Positions 36,966 to 45,494 of a DNA stretch of 64,000 bases are shown here, piece by piece. The stretch is from JALSNL01 sp036479585 (lineage in GTDB: Bacteria > Bacteroidota > Ignavibacteria > Ignavibacteriales > Melioribacteraceae), in assembly GCA_965224785.1 (NCBI GenBank), contig OZ245062.1, positions 3,100,001 to 3,164,000 of the forward strand, read 5' to 3'. Under the pieces are notes generated by a model, which did no database searches, was not told where the DNA came from, and saw nothing but the letters and a program-made list of their open reading frames with translations. Each line of letters opens with the position of its first letter. Positions within the stretch are counted from its first letter, which is position 1. The position numbers were made by a program, and so were the translations under genes.

Positions 36966-37064
36966 AAACCTTCGAGGTTTTACTGAATTATTTTGAAGTG
37001 TCCTATTTACTTCACAAAAACTGATTCCCCAATGTCACATAATCGTTTGAAACCTCGAAGGTTT
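36966..37064. repeat. AAACCTTCGAGGTTT inverted repeat
   Basis: AAACCTTCGAGGTTT and its reverse complement AAACCTCGAAGGTTT are perfect 15-bp arms 69 bp apart, in the 314-bp gap after nadA. Each arm is itself nearly palindromic. The gap has no other feature that I can support. Confidence 0.7.
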
Positions 37065-37202
37065 TTCCGATAACCAGTTTATTTTAGTATATATAGTTTT
37101 CATATCTAGAAAATTTACTTGTTAATTCTTCGGTAGCTAGATGTCATGAAATTTGTTTTCTTGTCATAGAGAATTTTACAAAACTATTATCAGGTATGGC
37201 AA

Positions 37203-37677
37203 ATGAGAAACAACTTTCAAATAGTAGCAATTGATGCTTCAAGATTTAATTATTTATTTAAGCTTAATAAAAAGGAACTATCCAAACACAGAGCAATCAA
37301 AATAATTGCTGATACAATTCCTGGTTATCCTTGTCGAGTAAGTTTAGAAGAAGCAAAAATTGCCAAGAAATTATACTCTTCCCATTTGAACATCATAGCG
37401 TAAATTCTCCATACAAATCTTCTGGTCCTGTATTCATCAGAAAAATTTTCAAACTGCAAACTTAAAAGTTAATGAAATTCCAGACATTCTTAAACACCAC
37501 CAACTTTCACTTAGAGGTTACGACTCTAATGCAATGATAGTTGAAGCGAGAACTGCCAAAAGGAAAAACTTATTGAGTGAAATTGATTTGATTTTATCGA
37601 ATAATTTAGTGGAATACATACTAGTTCATAATTCAAATCCTGGTTGCTATAATTGTCAAATAAATAGAGTAAATTAA
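37203..37677 (+). pseudogene. DUF1203 family gene broken by two -1 frameshifts
   Basis: Frame 1 (37203 on) gives FNYLFKLNKKELSKHRAIKI and PGYPCRVSLEEA, the DUF1203 N-terminus. After about 37370 homology moves to another frame (LFPFEHHSVNSPYKSSGPVF), then near 37443 to a third (YDSNAMIVEARTAK to VHNSNPGCYNCQINRVN), which is the family's C-terminus. Adding one base in the AAATT run and one A in the A5 run restores about 158 residues. So this is a recently disabled gene or an assembly with homopolymer errors. DUF1203 has no known function. Confidence 0.85.
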
Positions 37678-37777
37678 AATTATTTTAATTTACATACTTG
37701 TTAAATTTTCGGTAGTAAATTTTTGCTAAATATATTTATTTTGTGTAAATAATTTTTAAAAACATTAATGAAACACA

Positions 37778-38554
37778 ATGAACAAACATAAACAATTCAT
37801 AGAGTTACACAAACAAAAGCAACCACTACTTCTCGGTAATGTTTGGGATGTACAAAGTGCTTTATTATTTCAGAAATTAGGGTTTAGTGCAATTGGAACA
37901 TCAAGTTCGGCTGTTGCAACTTCACGTGGTTATGAGGACGGAGAGAAAATACCTTTTGAAGATTTAGTACAAATTGTTAAAAGCATTCAGACCAAAATTA
38001 AAATTCCTTTGACCGTAGATATTGAAGGTGGTTATAGCAGGGATGTTTCTGAAATTAAAAACAATATTAAAACACTTCATCAATTGGGTGTTGTTGGAAT
38101 TAATTTAGAAGATTCAGTAACAAAGACCAAAAGAATAATTTTGGATCCCAAAAAGTTTAGTAATACTATTCAAGAGATAAAATCATACTTACTCAAAAAT
38201 AATTATAATATATTCATCAATGTTCGTACAGATCCATATCTCTTAGGATTAGAAAATCCATTAACAGAAACTCTGAGAAGAATAAAACTATATGAAAAAG
38301 CTGGAGCTGATGGAATTTTTGCTCCATGTATTGTAAATGAAGATGAGATAAAAAAACTTGTAGAGTCAACCAAGCTTCCAATAAACGTAATGTGCATGCC
38401 GGAATTACCACCGTTTACTAAATTAGAATCACTTGGTGTTAAGCGAATAAGTATGGGTTCATTGCACTATAATATTGATCTATCTAATTTGGAAATTCAA
38501 ATAAAAAAAATTATTGCGGATCAATCTTTTAATTGTCTATTTGTTAAATCATGA
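37778..38554 (+). CDS. Isocitrate lyase/PEP mutase superfamily protein
   Basis: 258 residues of a single TIM-barrel domain. LLLGNVWDVQSALLFQKLGF, AIGTSSSAVATSRGYEDGEK, the PLTVDIEGGYSRD metal-binding region, GINLEDSV and NVRTDPYL follow the order of the oxaloacetate decarboxylase/PEP-mutase-like group. The lyase KKxCGH-type loop is absent, so it is not a true isocitrate lyase. The substrate is unknown. The stop overlaps the ada gene by 4 bp (ATGA), which indicates coupled expression with alkylation repair. Confidence 0.85.
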   Translation: MNKHKQFIELHKQKQPLLLGNVWDVQSALLFQKLGFSAIGTSSSAVATSRGYEDGEKIPFEDLVQIVKSIQTKIKIPLTVDIEGGYSRDVSEIKNNIKTLHQLGVVGINLEDSVTKTKRIILDPKKFSNTIQEIKSYLLKNNYNIFINVRTDPYLLGLENPLTETLRRIKLYEKAGADGIFAPCIVNEDEIKKLVESTKLPINVMCMPELPPFTKLESLGVKRISMGSLHYNIDLSNLEIQIKKIIADQSFNCLFVKS

Positions 38555-39648
38555 AAAAAGAATTATCATTTAATGAAAAATATAATATTCTAGGAAGTAA
38601 AGATACCAGCTATGATGGCATCTTTATCACCGCTGTAAAAACAACTGGAATATTTTGCCGACCATCTTGTAGAGCAAGAACACCTAAGATTGAAAATGTA
38701 TTTTTTTATGATACAGTTCAAGAAGCATTGCAAAATGGTTTCCGTCCGTGCAAGGTTTGTAAACCAATGGAACAGAATGGTAGTACTCCTATTTTTATCA
38801 AAAATATTATTTCTGAGTTACAAAAAGATCCGCAAACTAGAATAGACGATAAAGCTCTAAAACAAAGGGGATTGGAACCACACACTATTAGAAGATGGTT
38901 TAAGAAACATTATAATATGACCTTCCATTCCTTCCAAAGAATGATAAGAATTAACGATGCATTTACAAATATTAAAAGTGGTAAATCAATTACACAATCT
39001 GCTTTTGAAAGTGGCTACGATTCTTTAAGTGGATTTAATGAAAGCTATCGCTCAGTATTTGGAGACTCTGCAAGTAAAACAAAAAACAAAACCATAGTTA
39101 ACATTGTAAGATTTAGCACACCCATTGGAGCAATGTTCGCTTGTGCAACTGAGAAAGGAATTTGCTTGCTTGAGTTTACAGACGAAAAAAGACTAGAAAG
39201 TTTGATGAAAGATATTCAACAAAAATTGAGTGCAATAATTCTTCCGGGGAAAAACAAACATCTTGAACATGTTCAAAAAGAGTTGGGGGAATATTTTGGT
39301 GGAACAAGAAAAGAATTTTCAGTGTCGTTAGACATTCAAGGAACTGATTTTAGGAAATTAGTTTGGCAAGAGTTGCTCAATATTCCTTACGGAATTACTA
39401 GAACTTACAAAGAACAATCAATTGCAATGAACAAGTTAAAAGCCATACGTGCGGTCGCATCTGCAAACGGGAAAAATAAAATTGGAATTATTATTCCTTG
39501 CCATAGAGTCATAGGCTCTGATGGAAGTCTAACTGGCTACGGTGGAGGAATGCACAGAAAAAAATGGTTGCTAGATTTTGAGAGGTCTAACTTACCGATA
39601 GATGAGCAGGCTATTCAAGAATCAATTCAACAAGAGTTTGATTTTTAA
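38551..39648 (+). CDS. ada: Ada: methylphosphotriester sensor, AraC-type activator and O6-methylguanine methyltransferase
   Basis: 365 residues with the full Ada layout. The zinc domain has Cys36 and Cys40 (FCRPSC) and Cys67 and Cys70 (PCKVC); Cys36 would be the methylphosphotriester acceptor. An AraC-type helix-turn-helix follows at about 85-180 (PHTIRRWFKKHYNMTFHSFQ). The C-terminal methyltransferase has IIIPCHRVIGSDGSLTGYGG with acceptor Cys317. Family knowledge: methylation of the N-terminal cysteine turns Ada into an activator of its own operon. The AlkA-like and AlkD-like genes downstream are the expected regulon. Confidence 0.95.
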   Translation: MKKELSFNEKYNILGSKDTSYDGIFITAVKTTGIFCRPSCRARTPKIENVFFYDTVQEALQNGFRPCKVCKPMEQNGSTPIFIKNIISELQKDPQTRIDDKALKQRGLEPHTIRRWFKKHYNMTFHSFQRMIRINDAFTNIKSGKSITQSAFESGYDSLSGFNESYRSVFGDSASKTKNKTIVNIVRFSTPIGAMFACATEKGICLLEFTDEKRLESLMKDIQQKLSAIILPGKNKHLEHVQKELGEYFGGTRKEFSVSLDIQGTDFRKLVWQELLNIPYGITRTYKEQSIAMNKLKAIRAVASANGKNKIGIIIPCHRVIGSDGSLTGYGGGMHRKKWLLDFERSNLPIDEQAIQESIQQEFDF

Positions 39649-39683
39649 TCTGCATAATAGAGATTTAGGAAATAAGAATCTGT

Positions 39684-39785
39684 GCCATTCTGGTTTGCAT
39701 TCTTGGCAAGACCGGAATCTCTTGCTATTGTTGGAGATTCCGGTCTTGTCAACAAAATTCCGAAAGCTTTCGGAACGCAATGACA
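39684..39785. repeat. GTCAT/ATGAC-type inverted-repeat element, copy 2
   Basis: It starts GCCATTCTGGTT, has perfect 15-bp inner arms CAAGACCGGAATCTC (39707-39721) and GAGATTCCGGTCTTG (39734-39748), then an 18-bp perfect palindrome TTCCGAAAGCTTTCGGAA (39758-39775), and ends CAATGACAC. It lies between ada and the AlkA-like gene, and in RNA would form strong hairpins that could attenuate readthrough. Confidence 0.75.
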
Positions 39786-39806
39786 CAAAATATTTAAAGA
39801 AACTTA

Positions 39807-40703
39807 ATGCGTGAAACAAAAACCATAAGTATCCCAAAGCCAAATAACTTTTCTTTCAAAGAATGTCTTACTTTTTTAGATAGGGGATTTGATGAATGTT
39901 TATATCATCTTACAAATAATTCTGTTTCAAGACTTATCAAATTATCTGAGGGAATAACTTTAATAAACATTTATGAAGAAAAAGAAAATTTGCTAATTGA
40001 GATATTAAAGGAAAATATTTCAATAGAAGAAATAGCTGAAGTTAAAAAATATGTTTCAGATTGGTTTGACTTGGATAGAGATATTCAGCCATTTTATGAT
40101 TTGTTAAACAGAGACAAACTTTTGAGCGAACTATCTCAAAAGCTATACGGGGCAAGGTTATTAGGGATATCCAATCTTTTTGAAGCTCTTTGCTGGTGTA
40201 TAATTGGACAACAAATAAATCTCACATTTGCTTATAAATTAAAACGTTTATTGGTTGAGAAATACGGAGAGAAAAAGATTGTGGGTGCTGTAACGTATTC
40301 CATTTTTCCAACACCTGAAGTTTTAGTAAAACTGAATAGAGATGAATTAGTGGAAATGAAATTCTCTAGACAAAAAATTGATTACATAATAAATGTTAGC
40401 AATGCTTTTATGGATGGCAAAATGAGTAAAGAAATTCTTTTGAACTGCAAAAATAAAAAGGAGCGTTTTGAAAAGTTAACATCAATAAAGGGAATTGGTA
40501 TTTGGACAGCCAATTATGTTATGATGAAAACTATGCGTGATATGACATGTATTACTTATGGAGACTCTGGACTTAACAGAGCATTGTATGATATATTCAA
40601 AATAGAAAAGAAACCAACGCAAAATAAAGTTGATAGAATATTCCGCAAGTTTAAAAATTGGGAATCATATCTTAATTTTTATCTTTGGAGAACTTTAGAA
40701 TAG
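39807..40703 (+). CDS. DNA-3-methyladenine glycosylase II, AlkA-like
   Basis: 298 residues. The N-terminal domain of about 100 residues fits the AlkA TBP-like fold; the C-terminal HhH-GPD domain has LLGISNLFEALCWCIIGQQI, then the hairpin-helix-hairpin KGIGIWTANYVMMKTMRDM, and the catalytic aspartate is Asp253 in ITYGDSGLNRAL. It removes alkylated bases such as 3-methyladenine. It lies 158 bp after ada on the same strand, matching the adaptive-response grouping. Confidence 0.88.
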   Translation: MRETKTISIPKPNNFSFKECLTFLDRGFDECLYHLTNNSVSRLIKLSEGITLINIYEEKENLLIEILKENISIEEIAEVKKYVSDWFDLDRDIQPFYDLLNRDKLLSELSQKLYGARLLGISNLFEALCWCIIGQQINLTFAYKLKRLLVEKYGEKKIVGAVTYSIFPTPEVLVKLNRDELVEMKFSRQKIDYIINVSNAFMDGKMSKEILLNCKNKKERFEKLTSIKGIGIWTANYVMMKTMRDMTCITYGDSGLNRALYDIFKIEKKPTQNKVDRIFRKFKNWESYLNFYLWRTLE

Positions 40704-40737
40704 ATTGATTTATAGAGATGACTATTTCATTTGCTTT

Positions 40738-40789
40738 CATAGACTAAAAGTCTGTGGTACGAAAACGTATCGTGGACTTTTAGTCTGCG
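40738..40789. repeat. Two-hairpin dispersed repeat, copy 2
   Basis: CATAGACTAAAAGTCTGTG and CGTGGACTTTTAGTCTGCG are separated by 14 bp (GTACGAAAACGTAT). Layout and flanking words match 4521-4574, but the stem cores differ in a base-paired way (AGATT/AATCT there, AGACT/AGTCT here) in both hairpins. It lies between the AlkA-like and AlkD-like genes. Confidence 0.8.
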
Positions 40790-40825
40790 TATTTTTAATA
40801 TTATGTTTATCCTTAGAAAAATACT

Positions 40826-41530
40826 ATGACGTATAAACAAATCATATCCAAACTTCACAAGCTAGAAAACAAAGACAAAATAATTTTTAAAGAAAAGAAA
40901 TTCGGAATTATTTCGAGCAACTCGCTCGGTATTTATCATAAAGACCTTAAAGAAATTGCAAAAGAAGTTGAACGAGATAATGAGTTAGCAATTCAACTAT
41001 TCGATAGTGGAATTTACGAAGCAAGAATTTTATGCAGTAAGATTTTTAATCCAAAAGATGTTACAGAAGAGCTAATGGAAAAATGGGTTGTAACATTTGA
41101 GAATTGGGAAATTTGTGATTCGTTCTGTATGGGATTATTTGCCAAAAGTAAACTTGCAATTCCTAAAGCAATGGAGTGGTCTAAAAGAAAAAACGAATTT
41201 GAGAAAAGAGCCGGCTTTGTAATTATGGCTGCCTATTGTATGGCTGATAAACAAGCTGACAACAAAGTGTTCGAACAGTTTTTCCCAATAATAAAAAGAG
41301 AAGTAAATGATGAAAGACTTTATGTAAAGAAAGCAGTCAATTGGGCATTACGAAATATTGGTAAAAGAAATGTGGACTTAAATAAAAAAGCAATTACAGT
41401 TGCAAATGAAATACTTCAAGAAGAAAGCAAATCTGCAAAGTGGATTGCTAAAGATGCACTACGTGAACTTGAAAGTGAAAATGTTAACATCTTAGATTAT
41501 CCAAGAAATATTTATAGAAAATTATTATAA
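40826..41530 (+). CDS. AlkD-like DNA alkylation repair protein (HEAT-like)
   Basis: 234 residues, all helical repeats. The family pattern is seen in GIYEARILCSKIFNPKDVTE, the W-rich WVVTFENWEICDSFCMGLFA, KRAGFVIMAAYCMADKQA and DERLYVKKAVNWALRNIGKR. AlkD-type glycosylases excise bulky or cationic alkylated bases without base flipping. The conserved NWxxCD and KAxxWALR elements support the family call. As the third repair gene after ada it probably completes an alkylation-response unit, though a structured repeat lies in front of it. Confidence 0.85.
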   Translation: MTYKQIISKLHKLENKDKIIFKEKKFGIISSNSLGIYHKDLKEIAKEVERDNELAIQLFDSGIYEARILCSKIFNPKDVTEELMEKWVVTFENWEICDSFCMGLFAKSKLAIPKAMEWSKRKNEFEKRAGFVIMAAYCMADKQADNKVFEQFFPIIKREVNDERLYVKKAVNWALRNIGKRNVDLNKKAITVANEILQEESKSAKWIAKDALRELESENVNILDYPRNIYRKLL

Positions 41531-43762
41531 CCCGATTAAATACTGCATCTTAATAAAGTATTGCTGATCTGTATTAGCAATTCCTATCTCATCTTTATAG
41601 TTTTTATAATTACTAGTTGCTCCAGCGTAAAAAGTTGTAAATGCTCCTAGCTTGTAACTAAATAAAGGGTATAATCTAAAAGATTTATTAAACGAGTTAT
41701 ATTCTAAAATGGTTCTTAAAAAAGCCTCCGATGAAAACTGATAGATAGCAGTTGTTCTGTAAATATTGCCATCATAATAAAGCTTATCTGTTTGAGTGTT
41801 TTTTAATCTTGCTCTATTATAAGAGAGTTTAACGTTTAATTTTGGAGTTGGTTTCAAAGTAACAGATGCTCCTAGATTATGTCCATTACCAATTGCCGGA
41901 TCATCACCTCTATAAATAAATTTTCCAATGCTTCCATTTATTTGAAAAGAAAATTCATTTATTGGGCTAGTGTTAAGGTAAATAAAAAATCTATTAACAT
42001 CCTTAAAATCTTTCCCTTCAAACCTTTCATTATTTATAATTCTGTGATTAACATAGACTGTAGTTTGTGCTTTTAGATTAAAAAGCATTGATGGTCTAAC
42101 ACTTACTTCCTTAATTATTCCTTCGTAGTTATGTTTTACGTTTACATCAACTTCAAATTCTCCTCTATCAATAAATGAATCTTCTGGATAAAATGAAACT
42201 TCGTGACGCATAAATTGTTCGTGAAAACCGGTAGAACTAAAAAGACCATTATAAGTTTGATAGGTTGGTGAAAAATGATTTGAGCCCAATACAAATTCGT
42301 AATGCTTTTGTGAGTGTTCAAGTACAAGGTGAATTCCATTTCCAGAATATTCTTCCCCATCTAGCTCAGCTGTTCTACCAGACTTTCCAAACTCTCTTTT
42401 TGTATTTACTAGCGAAGTATCATTTAATTCTTTTGTCTGCGAAAGAAAACCTTCCCCTTCAAAATTCCAATTTTTCCAAAATTTATAATTCCAATCAAAA
42501 CCAACAAGGTAGTTATGTCCATCATCCATATTTCTGCCCATTAGTAATCCACCAATATAACTTTCATTTCCAAAATCATATCTTAGCTTGCCAATGTTAG
42601 CCAAAGATTTTTTATTGGTCTCAACGGTATTGCTTTGTTCCTCTCCTGGAATTACAAAAACTGTATTCCTATCATAAGCACTAAGGTACATATACGAAAG
42701 AGTTCCATTTTTACCAATTACTCGTCCGGCCGCAAGTGGATCATTTATAGAGCGAGAATAATACATTGGAGTTTGCAATAATTCTCTACCAATAAGAAAG
42801 AATGGTCTTTTCTCCTGAAAGTGAAGAGCAAATTTTGTGTTAACACTTATTTGATCTGCATCAGATTCAATCTGACTAAAGTCTGGATTTATTACAGCAT
42901 CTAAAGAAAAATTAGGACTTGGTGAATATTTAATTCCTCCACCTATTCTTCCTTCAATATTGTTAAATGAATAATTAGAATTTGGATCATCAGTATCTGC
43001 TAGATTGCCACTATACTGTCCTATTGCATACGGTAACAATTCAATAGTTGCACTTGTCTTTACATTTTTCAAACCATTTACATTTCCGGATTGAGCTATA
43101 AAATTTGGATTACCTTTATCAATCATTGCCCAAGAGTTTTGTGTTCTACTACTTCTTGGTATTGTTCGTACAACATTAAATTTCCAAGTTGGTATTTCAA
43201 TTTCTTCAAACGACAAACTCTTAAATGGAATAGTCATTTCAGCAGTCCATCCAGAATCATTTATTGAAGCTGCTCCTAACCAGGTTAAATCAAAACTAAG
43301 ATCTTCATCGTTAGAGGAAGCTAAAAGATCACCTTGAATTCCATAAGGGTTCAATGCAAATTCGTACGCTTTTTGAGAATCGCCATACGTATCAATTAAA
43401 ATAATTATATAATCGTCAGCAAATATTTTATCACGCTCAGAAAGATTTGCTCTAATATCTTTGGGGTTAGAATCAAAGCATTGAAAACTAAAGTATAAAT
43501 TATCCTCATCATACAAAGCTCTTACAATTGTTCTCTCCTTGGCTTGTGTATTATCGCCAGGGCTAATTTCATAATTAACTTCTATAGGATCTGCAAGTAA
43601 CCAAGTTGGGTTATCCAATTTTCCATTTATTTCAATTGCTTTATCTATTTTAATAATGTTGATAATTGGTTTGGGTGTAATCTTATCTGATTGAGCTTTT
43701 GAGATTGCAAAAATAAAAACCCATAAAAAAGTGATTTTTAGTAGAGAAGATTGTACATTCAT
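41525..43762 (-). CDS. DUF5916 outer-membrane protein with N-terminal CBM9-like domain
   Basis: 745 residues with a signal peptide (about 1-24, ending SKAQS). Residues about 35-225 form a CBM9-like beta sandwich (IDKAIEINGKLDNPTWLLAD, RALYDEDNLYFSFQCFDSNP, YEFALNPYGIQGD). The DUF5916 barrel region follows (RIGGGIKYSPSPNFSLDAVI, NPDFSQIESDADQISVNT, FFLIGRELLQTPMYYSRSI) and many amphipathic strands continue to the end. Such proteins are abundant in Bacteroidota and Ignavibacteria; function unknown. Its 3' end overlaps the AlkD-like gene by 6 bp, converging. Confidence 0.85.
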   Translation of the reverse strand: MNVQSSLLKITFLWVFIFAISKAQSDKITPKPIINIIKIDKAIEINGKLDNPTWLLADPIEVNYEISPGDNTQAKERTIVRALYDEDNLYFSFQCFDSNPKDIRANLSERDKIFADDYIIILIDTYGDSQKAYEFALNPYGIQGDLLASSNDEDLSFDLTWLGAASINDSGWTAEMTIPFKSLSFEEIEIPTWKFNVVRTIPRSSRTQNSWAMIDKGNPNFIAQSGNVNGLKNVKTSATIELLPYAIGQYSGNLADTDDPNSNYSFNNIEGRIGGGIKYSPSPNFSLDAVINPDFSQIESDADQISVNTKFALHFQEKRPFFLIGRELLQTPMYYSRSINDPLAAGRVIGKNGTLSYMYLSAYDRNTVFVIPGEEQSNTVETNKKSLANIGKLRYDFGNESYIGGLLMGRNMDDGHNYLVGFDWNYKFWKNWNFEGEGFLSQTKELNDTSLVNTKREFGKSGRTAELDGEEYSGNGIHLVLEHSQKHYEFVLGSNHFSPTYQTYNGLFSSTGFHEQFMRHEVSFYPEDSFIDRGEFEVDVNVKHNYEGIIKEVSVRPSMLFNLKAQTTVYVNHRIINNERFEGKDFKDVNRFFIYLNTSPINEFSFQINGSIGKFIYRGDDPAIGNGHNLGASVTLKPTPKLNVKLSYNRARLKNTQTDKLYYDGNIYRTTAIYQFSSEAFLRTILEYNSFNKSFRLYPLFSYKLGAFTTFYAGATSNYKNYKDEIGIANTDQQYFIKMQYLIGL

Positions 43763-43804
43763 TTTTCACCCGGAATATAAAATATCATAATTTGGCTATA
43801 TTAT

Positions 43805-43823
43805 GTAAACGATAATCGTTAAC
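43805..43823. promoter_or_regulatory. Palindrome between divergent DUF5916 and DinB genes
   Basis: GTAAACGATAATCGTTAAC is a near-perfect 19-bp palindrome (one mismatched pair) about 43 bp upstream of the DUF5916 start and 113 bp upstream of the divergent gene. Size and place suit an operator; the regulator is unknown. Confidence 0.45.
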
Positions 43824-43935
43824 TTTTATTGTACTTCAATAATAAAATAGACGCTTCATTTTCAAAAAAGTTGCTCTACAAAATTATTCTATTTTTAGGA
43901 AATTACGAAAAATAATTTAACACCAAGTAATAAAT

Positions 43936-44500
43936 ATGAAAAAAAATATTGATGTTGAGGAATTAAAATTCCCAATTGGAGAATTTGAGAAACCAAAGGA
44001 TATCGCATCAAATCAAATTGATTTGTGGATTAATGAAATAAAACTATTTCCATCAAGACTTAACGATTTGGTAAAGAACTTGACAGAAACAGAACTCAAT
44101 TGGAAGTACCGACCGAATAGATGGACAATTAAGCAAGTAGTTCATCATTGTGCAGATAGCCATATGAATAGTTTTATTAGATTCAAACTTGCACTGACCG
44201 AAATGCTCCAACTATAAAACCCTACTATGAAGATAGATGGGCGGAGTTTGCAGATGTAACTGAATCAAATATTTCTACATCGCTAAAAATAATAGATGGG
44301 CTACATACAAGATGGAGTAATTTGTTAAGTTCTTTGACTAAGGATGATTTGGAAAACAATTTATTCATCCTGAACATAATAAAAGAATTTCTATCGCAGA
44401 AAATATCGGATTATACGCTTGGCATTCAAATCATCATTTGGCACATATTGAACAAGCTATAAACAATAAAGGTAAGTTAAAACAAAAAGGAATATTATGA
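43936..44500 (+). pseudogene. DinB/YfiT-family metal-dependent hydrolase gene broken by two -1 frameshifts
   Basis: Frame 1 encodes EKPKDIASNQIDLWINEIKL and the metal-site helix RWTIKQVVHHCADSHMNSFI, then stops at 44217. From about 44203 the homology continues in another frame (PTIKPYYEDRWAEFADVTES, IIDGLHTRWSNLLSSLTKDD), then from about 44355 in a third (FIHPEHNKRISIAENIGLYA, HSNHHLAHIEQAINNK), which supplies the family's C-terminal HHLAHI metal site. One extra A at each of two A runs restores about 188 residues with its stop overlapping the SDR start by ATGA. The restored protein would be a YfiT/BstA-like enzyme; as read, it is disabled. Confidence 0.87.
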
Positions 44501-45201
44501 AAATAGGAAACTCAAAAATATTAATTACTGGTGGTAGTTTAGGTATTGGAAAAGAAACTGCCAAACAACTTGTAGAACAAGGTGCAACAGTTGTTATAAC
44601 CGGAAGAGATAAAAATAGAATTGAAAAAACAGCAAAAGAAATAAACGCAATACCATTAGTTTTTGATATTGCAAATTTTAACTCAATTCAAGAAAATGCA
44701 AAAAAGTGTATTGCCCTTCTAGATGGAAGAATAGATGCTTTAATAAACAATGCCGGCATTGGTGTATTTCCAAAGTTAGGCGAGTTAAATATTGAAGGTT
44801 TTGAAAAAGTTTATGCAACAAATGTTTTTGGGTTAGCACTTTTAACTCAAGAAATTGTTGAGGACTTTATAAGTCAGAATTATGGAAACATTATTAACAT
44901 TGGTTCAACTGCAAGCACCAAAGGATTTATTGGCGGAACTATTTACGCCTCATCCAAATTTGCACTTAGAGGAATGACACAATCTTGGCAAGCTGAATTA
45001 AGAAAACATAATATTAGAGTTTCTCTTATTAATCCAAGTGAGGTTACTACAGCATTTGCAAATGAAAATAGAATTGAACGAGAAGAAATTACTAATAAAT
45101 TAAACTCGGAAGAAGTAGCACATACAATTATCTCAGCATTAAAAATTAGAGACAGAGGATTTATTCCTGAGATAAATATTTGGGCAACAAATCCATTTTA
45201 A
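44497..45201 (+). CDS. Short-chain dehydrogenase/reductase
   Basis: 234 residues. Classical SDR features: cofactor loop ITGGSLGIGKETAKQL, VVITGRDKNRIEKT (the arginine suggests NADP preference), DALINNAGIG, and the active site INIGSTASTKGFIGGTIYAS with Ser and Tyr-x-x-x-Lys in YASSK. Substrate unknown. The start lies within the stop of the restored DinB gene (ATGA overlap), so the two were translationally coupled before the frameshifts. Confidence 0.93.
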   Translation: MKIGNSKILITGGSLGIGKETAKQLVEQGATVVITGRDKNRIEKTAKEINAIPLVFDIANFNSIQENAKKCIALLDGRIDALINNAGIGVFPKLGELNIEGFEKVYATNVFGLALLTQEIVEDFISQNYGNIINIGSTASTKGFIGGTIYASSKFALRGMTQSWQAELRKHNIRVSLINPSEVTTAFANENRIEREEITNKLNSEEVAHTIISALKIRDRGFIPEINIWATNPF

Positions 45202-45494
45202 GATTTAGTCTAAAGTAAAAAAGTTTAGCCTAAAATTTCCAAACTAATTCTAACAATTGAAGGAAGATATATTTTATTAGGCTTAACTTTTGTGACTACC
45301 ATAATTCCGTTAAAAAGTAGAAACAAAAAGGCATGAATTGATTTTATATCTTTGTCCTTCATAATTTGTTTATTGTCAACTCCCCTTTTCAAAAAGCCAA
45401 AAGTTTCCGCGGCAAACTATGTAAATAGCATTTGTTATTCCCAAATAAATCTACTATTTTAAATTTTCTATAGATTATTTGAGCAAACCACTTC

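Noticed and set aside
37203..37403. A real 66-residue gene
   Set aside because: Its sequence is only the N-terminal third of DUF1203, whose remaining parts follow in two other frames.
37778..38554. True isocitrate lyase
   Set aside because: Only half the length of isocitrate lyase and without its catalytic cysteine loop.
43936..44217. A real 93-residue DinB protein
   Set aside because: The C-terminal metal site is coded downstream in other frames, so the short frame is a broken piece.
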